Below are positions 1 to 8,967 of a stretch of 64,000 bases of DNA, one piece after another. The notes beneath the pieces are model-generated. The model made no database searches. It was not told the DNA's origin and saw only the letters and a list, made by a program, of their open reading frames with translations. Made by a program: the position numbers and the translations under genes. This stretch comes from Streptomyces sp. B21-105 (lineage in GTDB: Bacteria; Actinomycetota; Actinomycetes; Streptomycetales; Streptomycetaceae): contig NZ_JARUMJ010000001.1 of NCBI RefSeq assembly GCF_036898465.1, positions 4,526,001 to 4,590,000 on the forward strand, written 5' to 3'. Each line of letters begins with the position of its first letter. Positions within the stretch are counted from its first letter, which is position 1.

Positions 1-2
1 TG

Positions 3-59
3 TGCGATGCGGAACGCGCCCTCGCTCTCTCCCGCATCCATGGCGTGATGCCCGCGTAG
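3..59 (+). CDS. Possible 3' end of a gene cut by the window edge
   Basis: The third forward frame is open from the window edge to a TAG at 57-59 and encodes the tail CDAERALALSRIHGVMPA. The composition looks like protein, but 18 residues are too few to name a family. If real, the gene lies mostly outside the window and would belong to the same integrated element as the VapBC pair that follows. Confidence 0.25.
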   Translation, partial: CDAERALALSRIHGVMPA

Positions 60-150
60 GACCCGGTGGCCAGGCCGAGGCACCCGATACCACCCCACCA
101 GGCGCCTCGCGGGATATACTTGGCCCCACATTTGATATCAGGAGGCGTAC

Positions 151-366
151 ATGAGTCGTACGGTTATCGACCTGGACGACGACCTGGTCGCGGACGTGGC
201 CAAAGCCCTCGGGACGAACACCAAGAAGGAGACCGTCAACACCGCTCTTCGCGAGGTGCTGGAGAGTCGGCGTCGCGCCCTGGCTCTCGCCCGGCTGCGG
301 GCCACGGCCGGGGACGGCGCATTCGATCTGGAGCTGTTCGAGAACAAGGGGAACTACCGCCGGTGA
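151..366 (+). CDS. vapB: VapB-type ribbon-helix-helix antitoxin
   Basis: 71-residue protein starting MSRTVIDLDDDLVADVAKAL. This is the short beta strand plus helix pattern of VapB/RHH antitoxins (residues 1-45), with a DNA-contacting TNTKKETVNTALREVLE segment. The acidic and aromatic C-terminal tail (FDLELFENKGNY) is the part expected to plug the toxin active site. An AGGAGG ribosome site sits about 7 bases before the ATG. The stop codon overlaps the GTG of the next gene, as in translationally coupled toxin-antitoxin operons. The pair is expected to repress itself, but I did not identify an operator. It lies within an apparent integrated element, where such modules often act as stability systems. 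Confidence 0.85.
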   Translation: MSRTVIDLDDDLVADVAKALGTNTKKETVNTALREVLESRRRALALARLRATAGDGAFDLELFENKGNYRR

Positions 367-785
367 ACGCGGCCCAGTTCCTGATCGACACCAGCGCGCT
401 CGCTCGGTTCATGCGCGAGGACGCGGAGCAGTACGGCTGGGACCAAGCGGCAGCCGCCGGGCTCATCGCCACCTGCCCGATCACCGAGCTTGAGTTCTTC
501 TACAGCGCCCGGTCGGCCGCCGACAGGGCGCGCGGCATCGAGGACATGCGACTGATCTTCGGTTGGGTTCCCGTCGACGACCGCGCCTACGACCGCGCCT
601 GGCAGGTCCAAGAAGCCCTCACCAAACAGGGAAAGCATCGCAGTGCGGGTGCGGTGGATCTCGTCGTCGCCGCGACGGCCGAGCTGCAAGGGCTCACCCT
701 CCTGCACCGCGACCACGACTTCGCCTGCATCGCGGCAGTGACCGGCCAGGCTCTCCAGTGGTACGGCCCGGAGAGCGGCAAATAG
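363..785 (+). CDS. vapC: VapC-type PIN-domain ribonuclease toxin
   Basis: GTG start overlapping the vapB stop by four bases; 140 residues. PIN fold with its acidic active-site residues: Asp in FLIDTSALARF (about residue 9), Glu in ITELEFFYSAR (about residue 41), and Asp residues in AGAVDLVVAATA (about 96) and LLHRDHDF (about 117-119). The length is typical of VapC. VapC toxins cleave tRNA or rRNA once the antitoxin is degraded; the target here cannot be read from the sequence. A frame open further upstream from 66 is not needed, because the overlapping GTG gives the exact family start. All catalytic acids are present, so the toxin should be active. Confidence 0.85.
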   Translation: MNAAQFLIDTSALARFMREDAEQYGWDQAAAAGLIATCPITELEFFYSARSAADRARGIEDMRLIFGWVPVDDRAYDRAWQVQEALTKQGKHRSAGAVDLVVAATAELQGLTLLHRDHDFACIAAVTGQALQWYGPESGK

Positions 786-794
786 GCGGACGAT

Positions 795-813
795 GGTTGC
801 AGTTCTGGTTGCA
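795..813. repeat. Direct repeat GGTTGCA x2 before the tRNA fragment
   Basis: Two GGTTGCA copies lie five bases apart between vapC and the partial tRNA gene. Short direct repeats next to a tRNA-borne attachment core are the usual arrangement of integrase arm sites. That reading is an inference; the copies are too short to prove it. Confidence 0.35.
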
Positions 814-908
814 TTCACCTCCGTACAGCACCGTTCAGGAGCCTCACCCGCCACAGCCGCACCGCAGGTCAGAACGCTCCCGCACACCCCCGAACCCCCG
901 GACGAACA

Positions 909-965
909 TTTGGAAAGCGTGTTGGGTCCACACCCTCACGAGTTCGAATCTCGTATCCTCCGCCA
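909..965 (+). other. 3' half of tRNA-Ser(GGA): probable attachment site
   Basis: The sequence runs from the anticodon loop (TTGGAAAGC) through a long variable arm and the T arm (ACGAGTTCGAATCTCGT) to the 3' acceptor strand ATCCTCC, then G and CCA. No matching 5' GGAGGAT, D arm or anticodon 5' strand lies in the preceding 150 bases, so this is not a complete tRNA gene. A 50-60 bp 3' tRNA segment is the classic attB/attR core for actinomycete integrative elements and phages. Its orientation places the element to the left, with the restored tRNA gene beyond the window. Confidence 0.8.
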
Positions 966-986
966 GTGCCTCACCGGGCACGATGT

Positions 987-1020
987 CGAAGGGCCCCACC
1001 GTTCGCGGTGGGGCCCTTCG
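987..1020 (+). terminator. Strong hairpin after the tRNA-Ser fragment
   Basis: A perfect 15-bp stem (CGAAGGGCCCCACCG and its complement) closes on a TTCG tetraloop. It lies 21 bases past the tRNA 3' end, where the original tRNA-Ser transcript would end. There is no T-run, as is common in Streptomyces. Confidence 0.8.
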
Positions 1021-1111
1021 TCGGTGTGCGCCGCGATGCAGCCAGTTCCAGTGGGATACGAAACCACGGGCAAGGGCCACGGAGCCGTGCCGCCAAACCC
1101 GGGGAGCAGCC

Positions 1112-1471
1112 TCAGCCGATCTTCTTGAAGTCAGTGCGCACCGTGACCTCGACCCCGGCCAGGCTGAACCTGATCTCCTCACCGAATCGGTAAGGCACGG
1201 CCGACGTGTATTCGTCGCCCTTCGGCACTTGGTAGAGCACGCGCTCCCCAGTCAGCACGTCCACGATCAGATACGTCGGAATCCCGCGCGCCGCGTACTG
1301 GTTGAGCTTGCGCCCGTAGTCCTGCCCGACCGTCGAACGGGACACGCTCTCCGCGACGAAAAGCACATGCTCCTGATCGACGAACGCATCTCCCGGGCCG
1401 AGCGCGCCCGCGTCCACCACCAGCACATCGGGCTCGGGCGTGTACCCGTCCAGCTCTGGCTCATCGCGCCT
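1112..1471 (-). pseudogene. Truncated Uma2-family (DUF820) endonuclease-like gene
   Basis: The frame encodes PELDGYTPEPDVLVVDAG, then FVAESVSRSTVGQDYGRKL, NQYAARGIPTYLIVDVLTGE and a C-terminal beta-rich tail. This is the C-terminal two thirds of the Uma2 family of PD-(D/E)XK-like proteins, common in multicopy in Streptomyces. The Asp and Glu of the nuclease core (EPDVLVVD; VAESVS, family usually VEVLSPS) are visible. A TGA at about 1472-1474 stops the frame directly upstream, and the N-terminal third is missing, so the gene is broken or heavily truncated. It sits beside the integrated-element boundary, where decay is common. Confidence 0.65.
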
Positions 1472-1733
1472 TCACGCCCATCACGAGGTACCGCCATCGT
1501 ACGGGCCGGACGCAGCAAGCCATTGGTCTTCCCACGTGCACGTTTCCAGCGCGCTCGGTGACGGACGTCGCTCTGTCCACGGCCGTCCACCTGGCTCAGG
1601 GACGGCAGGGCGACCCCGGTGTTCCCCAGTCCGAGGTGATCCCGGTGCCCGGCGGGGATTCCGTTCCGCAGCGCAACCTCTCGGAGGGGCCGCCGCAGCG
1701 CGTGGTCGTGACGAACGCGACCAGGTCGGCTCC

Positions 1734-1955
1734 GAAGTACACCTCCTCGCCACCGCCCTCGGCAGCGGCATCGCCCTGGCCGTCCTGACCTCGTTCAGCG
1801 TCGGCATGACGGACCGAGCCGCACCGGCCGTCACACCGCTCGTGTACGTCACGGTGGTCGCAGGGGCGGGACCTCTCACGCTCGTCGCCACCGCCCTGCC
1901 CGGACGCGTGGCGTTGAGGGTCCGGGCGGTGACGGTGGCCACAGCCAAGGATTGA
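1734..1955 (+). pseudogene. C-terminal remnant of an FtsX-like ABC permease
   Basis: About 73 residues in one frame: EVHLLATALGSGIALAVLTSF, then PAVTPLVYVTVVAGAGPLTLVATALPGRVALR, ending TAKD. Two hydrophobic segments separated by a short loop, with the second followed by an (A/P)xRxALR-like end, match the last two membrane helices of FtsX/MacB-type permeases. No upstream frame supplies the rest of the protein or an ATPase partner, so only the end survives. Function is presumably lost. Confidence 0.5.
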
Positions 1956-1972
1956 AGATGCGTGGGGACCGG

Positions 1973-2332
1973 TCAGAGGAGCACGACCAGGACGACGACG
2001 GTCACGGCCAGGGGTCCCAGCAGTGCCCATCGGGCGGAGCGGGCGAGGCGGTTGACGCCGGGGGCGAAGTAGAGGGGGGTCAGCACGGCCGACGTGACGC
2101 CCATCTGGATCATGGTCACTTTCGCGGACGGGACCACCGACGGCAGCGGCTGCATCCACACGACGGACAGCGCAGCCAGGACAAGGGTGGGGCCGAACGT
2201 GATCAGCGCGGCCCAGCTCCAGAAGAACAGAGCGAGGTAACGGCAGGCCGGCCAGTCTGCCAGGTCGCGGGGTTCGACGTTGCGGGTGACGTTCACGGGT
2301 CCAGCCTGTGGCCGGCCGCCGGACAGCGACAT
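1973..2332 (-). CDS. Small hypothetical membrane protein
   Basis: 119 residues with three likely membrane segments: about 30-55 (LALFFWSWAALITFGPTLVL), about 68-90 (MIQMGVTSAVLTPLYFAPG) and the extreme C terminus (WALLGPLAVTVVVLVVLL). The N terminus is polar and Arg/Asp-rich. I recognise no family. It ends just before the FtsX remnant on the opposite strand. The ATG at 2332 has no convincing ribosome site, and an internal start is possible. Kept because of the clear membrane-protein pattern and good codon bias. Confidence 0.5.
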   Translation of the reverse strand: MSLSGGRPQAGPVNVTRNVEPRDLADWPACRYLALFFWSWAALITFGPTLVLAALSVVWMQPLPSVVPSAKVTMIQMGVTSAVLTPLYFAPGVNRLARSARWALLGPLAVTVVVLVVLL

Positions 2333-2393
2333 GAGTGCGACTACCCATCAGGTGCTCGCCGACTACTCACCTCCCGAATGCGCGGACGCCTCC

Positions 2394-3731
2394 TCACTCG
2401 CGTTCGGCGAGGAGGGTGACTTCGTCGAGGAAGGCCTCCGCCAGCAGTTCGGCGTCCTGGCTGCCCGAGTTCGTGGCGACGCTCAGCGTGTGTCCCCGGG
2501 TGCAGCCGCCCAGCGCGAAGGTCACCGTGTCGGCCGGGGGCACCATGGGGACGATGGTGACGCGGCGCAACGGCCGCCCGGCCAGGGTCTGGCCCTGTTC
2601 GCGCAGGTGGACGTAGGAGCAGGCGGCCGGTGCGTACGCGGGCGCGAAGATCTTTCCGCCGGCCAGGGCCATGGTCGCCCCGGGTACCGCCGCCAGCGTG
2701 CCCTCGAGCAGCTTCTCGGAGGTACGCCGGGGCCGGGTGACGGGGGTCAGCAGGCCGGTGCACGCCGTCAGCCGGGCCGCGGGGTCGGACAGGGTCACCG
2801 GCGCGGGGACGCGGACGTTGGCGAACGCGTTGCCCAGGAACTCACCGCAGTCCTCCGGGCGTTCGTCGACCGGTACGGACAGCCAGACCTGCCCCGGCTC
2901 CCGCCCCGGTTGCCGCCCCTTCTCGCGCCCCGGCCCCTGGTCGCCGTCGGATGCCGTCCGGGGGCCGGGCAGGGCGGGCGAGGCGGCGTCGGCGGCGGAG
3001 AGGCAGGCGCGCAGGACGCCCGAGACCGTCGCCAGGAACACCTCGTTGGTGGTCGCCGTGCGGGCGGGCGCGGCGTCGCGCGCGGTCCGCAGTACGTCGG
3101 CGCGCAGCCGTACGACCGTGTAGGCCGGCTCCGGCGCCCCCCGGTGCGGCAGGGGGACCGCGCGTCCCGCGGTGAGCAGCCCCGGCGGACCGCCCGGCGA
3201 GGGGGCCGGCCGGACCGTCCGCCGTCGGGGTCCCGGCATCGCCAGGGAGGCGGCGACGTCCAGCGGGCCGCCGTCGTCGAACAGGGCCCGCAGCAGGGTC
3301 GTCAGCGAACGGCCGTCGAGCAGGCTGTGGTGCATCCGGAAGAGGAGGGAGAACTCCCCCTCGGCGGAGCCCCGCAGCAGGTGCAGGCTCCACGGCGGCC
3401 GGTCGGCGGGGAACGGCGTGTGGAACCACAGCCGCACCGCCTCCCGCAGGGTGCCGTCCGCCTCGTCGACCTGCCGGCCCAGGTCGTGGCCGTCCCGTCG
3501 CGCCCAGCGGTGCCGGCCGGTCCACCAGGCGAGGCCGGTCCGGGGTCCGCCGGGGGCGACCAGGGTCTGCGTGAGCCGCGGCAGCGCCTTCCAGCGGTCG
3601 CCGACGAGCGCCCGCAGCTCGTCCAGCGCGGGCGGGACGCCCGTGAAATCGAGGGCGATCCCGGCGTTGGGCGGGCCGAACGGCCAGCGGGCCATGCCCT
3701 CTTCCATCAAGGGCAGATGCGATCCGGGCAT
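2394..3731 (-). CDS. WS/DGAT-family acyltransferase (wax ester synthase / diacylglycerol acyltransferase-like)
   Basis: 445 residues from the ATG at 3731, which has ACAGGAG nine bases upstream; longer in-frame starts lack a ribosome site. The catalytic HHxxxDG motif is present as HHSLLDG at about residues 133-139. The C-terminal half carries the family segments TTNEVFLATVSGVLR and LGNAFANVRVPAP (DUF1298-like). The protein is typical in length for WS/DGAT enzymes, which move an acyl group from acyl-CoA to a fatty alcohol, diacylglycerol or another hydroxyl. No signal peptide. It is divergent from a glycosyltransferase and next to a thioesterase, so a secondary-metabolite or glycolipid hydroxyl is a possible acceptor (inference). 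Confidence 0.8.
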   Translation of the reverse strand: MPGSHLPLMEEGMARWPFGPPNAGIALDFTGVPPALDELRALVGDRWKALPRLTQTLVAPGGPRTGLAWWTGRHRWARRDGHDLGRQVDEADGTLREAVRLWFHTPFPADRPPWSLHLLRGSAEGEFSLLFRMHHSLLDGRSLTTLLRALFDDGGPLDVAASLAMPGPRRRTVRPAPSPGGPPGLLTAGRAVPLPHRGAPEPAYTVVRLRADVLRTARDAAPARTATTNEVFLATVSGVLRACLSAADAASPALPGPRTASDGDQGPGREKGRQPGREPGQVWLSVPVDERPEDCGEFLGNAFANVRVPAPVTLSDPAARLTACTGLLTPVTRPRRTSEKLLEGTLAAVPGATMALAGGKIFAPAYAPAACSYVHLREQGQTLAGRPLRRVTIVPMVPPADTVTFALGGCTRGHTLSVATNSGSQDAELLAEAFLDEVTLLAERE

Positions 3732-3910
3732 GAAACTGCTCCTGTCGTGGGCGTCCCTGGCGGCGGCCGCCCCGCGCGGGGCCGGCCATCGGAGGACGGG
3801 GTCCTGTCCCTCCAACGGCCGATCCGGGCGGCGGTCACGTCCTGCGCGGCCCACGGGTGTCAACGCCCGGCCGCGACCGCTCCCTGATGGGGTGACACTG
3901 CAGCAGGTTT

Positions 3911-3959
3911 GCGGACGCGGACCGCGTCGGAGCGCCTTTAATCGGGACTCCGCGTCCGC
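3911..3959. promoter_or_regulatory. 11-bp inverted repeat in the divergent promoter region
   Basis: GCGGACGCGGA (3911-3921) and its exact complement TCCGCGTCCGC (3949-3959) flank 27 bases containing a CTTTAAT stretch. It lies between the divergent acyltransferase and glycosyltransferase genes. It could be a shared operator or a transcript hairpin; no regulator gene is adjacent. Confidence 0.4.
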
Positions 3960-4039
3960 CTTCGGGCACGCCGTTCCTTGTTCCCCGTCCACCGCCCCGT
4001 CCACCGCCCCGGCCCCGCGCCGGACAGGAGTTGTCTGTC

Positions 4040-5203
4040 GTGCCTGGTCGTCATCCGCATCCCGCGCACATCGCCGTGTTCAACGTTCCGATGCACGGGC
4101 ACGTCAATCCGACGCTGGGGGTCGTCGAGGAGCTCGTACGACGGGGGCACCGGGTCACCTACGCCGTCACCGAGGAGTTCGTGCACCAGGTGAAGGCGGC
4201 CGGCGCCGAGCCCGTCCTCTACCCGGACTCGGGGGACGGCTCGGAGGCGCCGGAGGAGATGGGCGAGGGGTTCGCCCGGGTCGTCGACACGGCGCTGGCC
4301 TCCCTGCCCGCCCTGACCCGGGCATTCGACCGGGACCGTCCGGACCTGGTGCTGTGCGACGTCTACGCCTTCGCCGGACTGCTGCTGGCGGCGAGCCGGC
4401 AGACGCCGGTCGTCGTGGCGTCCCCCACCCATCTGGCCTACGACGGCATCGTGCCCGAGTTCTTCGGTGTGCCCGGGCTGCCTCAGATCCCGGGCTTCGG
4501 GAAGCTGACGGCCGCCTTCGCGGAATACGGCGTGGACGGCGCCCGGATCCTCGAGCTCGTGCACCCGGAACACGCCGTCGCGTTCTTCCCCCGCGCCTTC
4601 CAGCGCAGGGCGGACACCGTCGCGGCACGCAACGTCGCCTATGTCGGACCCGCGCTCGGGGACCGCTCCTACCAGGGCTCCTGGCAGCCCCAGCGGCCGG
4701 ACCTGCCGGTCCTGCTGGTGTCGCTGGGCTCGCAGTTCACCCGGCGGCCGGACTTCTACCGGTCCTGCGTCCAGGCCTTCGCGGAGCTGCCCTGGCATGT
4801 GGTGATGTCCGTCGGCCACGCCGTCACGCCGGACGAGCTGGGGCCCCTCCCCGACACCGTCGAAGTCCATCCGCACGTGCCCCAACTGGCTGTGCTCGCC
4901 CACGCGGACGCCTTCGTCACCCATGCCGGGATGGGCGGCACGATGGAGGCGCTGCACTACGGCGTGCCGCTGGTGGCGGTGCCGCAGATGGCCGAACAGC
5001 GGGTCAACGCCGCCCGGATCGAACAGCTCCGGCTCGGCGTCCATCTGCCGCGCGAGACCGTCACGCCCGAGGCGCTGCGGGAGGCCGTCCTGCGGGTGTC
5101 GTCCGACCGGGACGTCCGCGCGGGCGTGGCGGCCATGCGCCGGGAGATCACTGAGGCCGGGGGCGCGGGCGCCGCGGCCGACCTGATCGAGCGGGCCCTT
5201 TAG
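4040..5203 (+). CDS. MGT-family (macrolide-type) glycosyltransferase, GT1
   Basis: 387 residues from the GTG at 4040. ACAGGAG ends at 4030 and favours this start over the TTG at 4031. GT-B fold: the N-terminal acceptor domain opens with HIAVFNVPMHGHVNPTLGVVEEL, and the catalytic base would be the His in MHGHVNP. The C-terminal donor domain has VLLVSLGSQF and the nucleotide-sugar signature THAGMGGTMEALHYGVPLVA with PQMAEQRVNAARI. Best match is the MGT/OleD group that glucosylates macrolides and other small molecules using UDP-sugars, either for self-protection or tailoring. No polyketide synthase is nearby, so an inactivating role or a tailoring role with the neighbouring acyltransferase are both open. 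Confidence 0.85.
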   Translation: MPGRHPHPAHIAVFNVPMHGHVNPTLGVVEELVRRGHRVTYAVTEEFVHQVKAAGAEPVLYPDSGDGSEAPEEMGEGFARVVDTALASLPALTRAFDRDRPDLVLCDVYAFAGLLLAASRQTPVVVASPTHLAYDGIVPEFFGVPGLPQIPGFGKLTAAFAEYGVDGARILELVHPEHAVAFFPRAFQRRADTVAARNVAYVGPALGDRSYQGSWQPQRPDLPVLLVSLGSQFTRRPDFYRSCVQAFAELPWHVVMSVGHAVTPDELGPLPDTVEVHPHVPQLAVLAHADAFVTHAGMGGTMEALHYGVPLVAVPQMAEQRVNAARIEQLRLGVHLPRETVTPEALREAVLRVSSDRDVRAGVAAMRREITEAGGAGAAADLIERAL

Positions 5204-5206
5204 CCC

Positions 5207-5277
5207 GCAGGCGGGCAGGGCAGGCAGGCGGGCAGGCGGGCAGGCACGAAGTCACGTAGGCAGGAAGGCAGGAAGGC
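5207..5277. repeat. Short (C/G)GGCAGG tandem repeats
   Basis: Irregular tandem copies of GGCAGGC/GGGCAGG and AGGCAGGA fill the gap after the glycosyltransferase stop codon. Probably slippage-derived simple sequence. The rest of the gap to 5465 shows no gene. Confidence 0.7.
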
Positions 5278-5465
5278 CCCACCTTCACGAACCGACGTCC
5301 CTCACCACCCGACCACCCTCACCACCCGACCGTTCTCTCCCCCCCCCACCACCCCGCAGTCACCGCAGGCTCGCGGTCGTCGCCGGGCCCGCCGTCCCGG
5401 CAGCCGCGACGCCGGGACCACACGCCGGCCCGGGAGGCCGGGACCCTGTTCCGAGGAGCAACCCC

Positions 5466-5951
5466 TTGATCCACGCCCTGGCTTCCGACGTCCGTCGCAC
5501 GAGCACCGCGCGCCCGCCCCACGACGTGCCGGACCGCCGACCGCACCTCTATCTCCGTCAGGTTCGCATGAGCGACCTGGACTCCATGCAGCACGTGAAC
5601 AACGCGCGGTTGCTCGAGATGATCCAGGACGCCCACATCGACCTGTTCTACCTGCGGCCCGGGCTGCCCGGGCAGGAGATCCGCCCGCGGTTCGTGTACG
5701 CGCGCCACGAGCTCGACTACACCGAGCCGCTCGTGCTGGAGCCGGAGCCGGTCACCATCGTCACCACCATCGGCGACCTGCGCCGCTCGTCCTTCCGGGT
5801 CACCAGCCGCGTCACCCGTGACACGCGGGTGTTCTGCACCTGCGTCAGCACGGCCGTCGCGTACGACCCCGACGCGCGCTGCTCGCGCCGCCTCGAGGAG
5901 GACGAACTCGCCCTGGCCGCCCGCCACGCCACGCCGGAGCCGGGTCGCTGA
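5466..5951 (+). CDS. Hotdog-fold acyl-CoA thioesterase family protein
   Basis: 161 residues. The TTG at 5466 is the likely start, with GAGGAG about 8 bases upstream. The core begins LYLRQVRMSDLDSMQHVNNA: the R.SDLD..QHVNNA segment is the 4HBT thioesterase signature (active-site Asp; HVNN loop before the long helix). RFVYARHELDYTEPLVLE follows as the central strand pair. Such enzymes hydrolyse acyl-CoA or acyl-carrier-protein thioesters as small oligomers. It is co-directional with the glycosyltransferase and near the WS/DGAT gene, so it may supply or edit acyl groups there (inference). Residues 1-30 are polar and not conserved-looking. Confidence 0.75.
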   Translation: MIHALASDVRRTSTARPPHDVPDRRPHLYLRQVRMSDLDSMQHVNNARLLEMIQDAHIDLFYLRPGLPGQEIRPRFVYARHELDYTEPLVLEPEPVTIVTTIGDLRRSSFRVTSRVTRDTRVFCTCVSTAVAYDPDARCSRRLEEDELALAARHATPEPGR

Positions 5952-5978
5952 CCTCGGATACGCCCCGGGGCGGTGTCG

Positions 5979-6050
5979 GACGGCCTCGGCGACGGCCTCG
6001 GCGACGGCCTCGGCGACGACTGCGGTGACGGCTGCGGTGACGGCCTCGAC
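5979..6050. repeat. 12-bp tandem repeat (GACGGCCTCGGC units)
   Basis: Three exact GACGGCCTCGGC units followed by diverged GACTGCGGTGACGGCTGCGGT units, between the thioesterase stop codon and the convergent end of the copper-resistance gene. Confidence 0.75.
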
Positions 6051-6066
6051 CAAGGCGGCTACGGCC

Positions 6067-8124
<2,058 letters not shown>

Positions 8125-8165
8125 GTCACCGCTCCGTCTTGCTCGAGACTCGAGACCCGCGTACT

Positions 8166-8190
8166 CACGTACCCCGTACTTCCGTACGTG
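8166..8190. promoter_or_regulatory. Inverted repeat CACGTAC-N11-GTACGTG upstream of copCD
   Basis: Exact 7-bp arms 42 bases before the copCD start, with another GTAC in the spacer. Candidate operator for copper-responsive control, but it does not match a CsoR site that I know well. Confidence 0.4.
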
Positions 8191-8253
8191 CGGATAGGTA
8201 CGCGTGCAAGGGCCATCCGGTTCACCGCGAGGCCTTACGGGTGGACGGGGCCG

Positions 8254-8967
8254 TCACGCGGGGAAGGCTACCTCCCGGCGCAGAAACGCCAGCTGGGCCT
8301 TCTTCTCGGGCAGATACACGTCCGGCAGGTCGATCTCGGGCAGGGTGACGACCGGGCCCGCCACGAAGCCCTGCCGCAGGAAGCGGGCGATCGCCTTCTC
8401 GTTGCGCACGTCGGGGTCCACCACGACCCGCGGCCGGTCGAGGACCAGCAGGACGTACGCGGTGAGCACGCCCATCAGCGCCGAGGACCAGCCGCTGCGC
8501 GCGCCCCGCGCGCCCGCCGGCGCGAGGAGCAGATGGATGCCGAGGTCGCCGGAGGTCACCTCGTAGCAGTCGCCGACCCGGTCCGCGGTCGGCTCGTAGG
8601 TCTGGAAGAGGGCGACCGGGACGCCGTCCAGCTCGACCAGGAACGCGTGGTGGGTGTCGAGGCCGGCCATGTGCGCGTAGACGTCGGCGACCTGGTCCCG
8701 CGTCAGGCCGTTCATGCCCCAGAACGCGGCCCGCTCCTCGCGGACCCAGCCGTGGACGACGTCCGCGTCGGCCTCGGCGTCGACGGGACGGACGCCGACG
8801 ACGCCGAACCCGCCGACCGTCTGCTGGTGGACGTACTGAGGTGTGGGGGTGTGGTCGGGGACGTCCTCGGGGACGTCGTGCGGCGTGGGCAGGCATGCGC
8901 CCTCCGGTGCCGAGGAGTCGTCCTGCGGCGCGAAACATTCGTAGTCCGTTACGGAACGGTCAGCCAT
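8254..8967 (-). CDS. GNAT acyltransferase of siderophore type (DesH/DesC-like)
   Basis: 237 residues. Residues 1-55 are variable. The rest is a GNAT domain of the IucB/RhbD/DesC kind: VREERAAFWGMNGLTRDQV, ALFQTYEPTADRVGDCYEV, LGIHLLLAPAG and VVVDPDVRNEKAIARFLRQGF. The ExTxDxxG-like element and the DPDxRNxxA end are hallmarks of acyl-CoA:N-hydroxyamine acyltransferases in hydroxamate siderophore pathways. The start overlaps the end of the acylase gene by 8 bases, so the two are translationally coupled and share the iron box. From memory, the desGH pair of S. chartreusis and relatives, linked to aryl-acylated desferrioxamines, has this composition. That assignment is an inference. Confidence 0.75.
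   Translation of the reverse strand: MADRSVTDYECFAPQDDSSAPEGACLPTPHDVPEDVPDHTPTPQYVHQQTVGGFGVVGVRPVDAEADADVVHGWVREERAAFWGMNGLTRDQVADVYAHMAGLDTHHAFLVELDGVPVALFQTYEPTADRVGDCYEVTSGDLGIHLLLAPAGARGARSGWSSALMGVLTAYVLLVLDRPRVVVDPDVRNEKAIARFLRQGFVAGPVVTLPEIDLPDVYLPEKKAQLAFLRREVAFPA

Noticed and set aside
2394..5951. A full biosynthetic gene cluster
   Set aside because: Only acyltransferase, glycosyltransferase and thioesterase are present. No synthase, carrier protein, transporter or pathway regulator, so no cluster is claimed.
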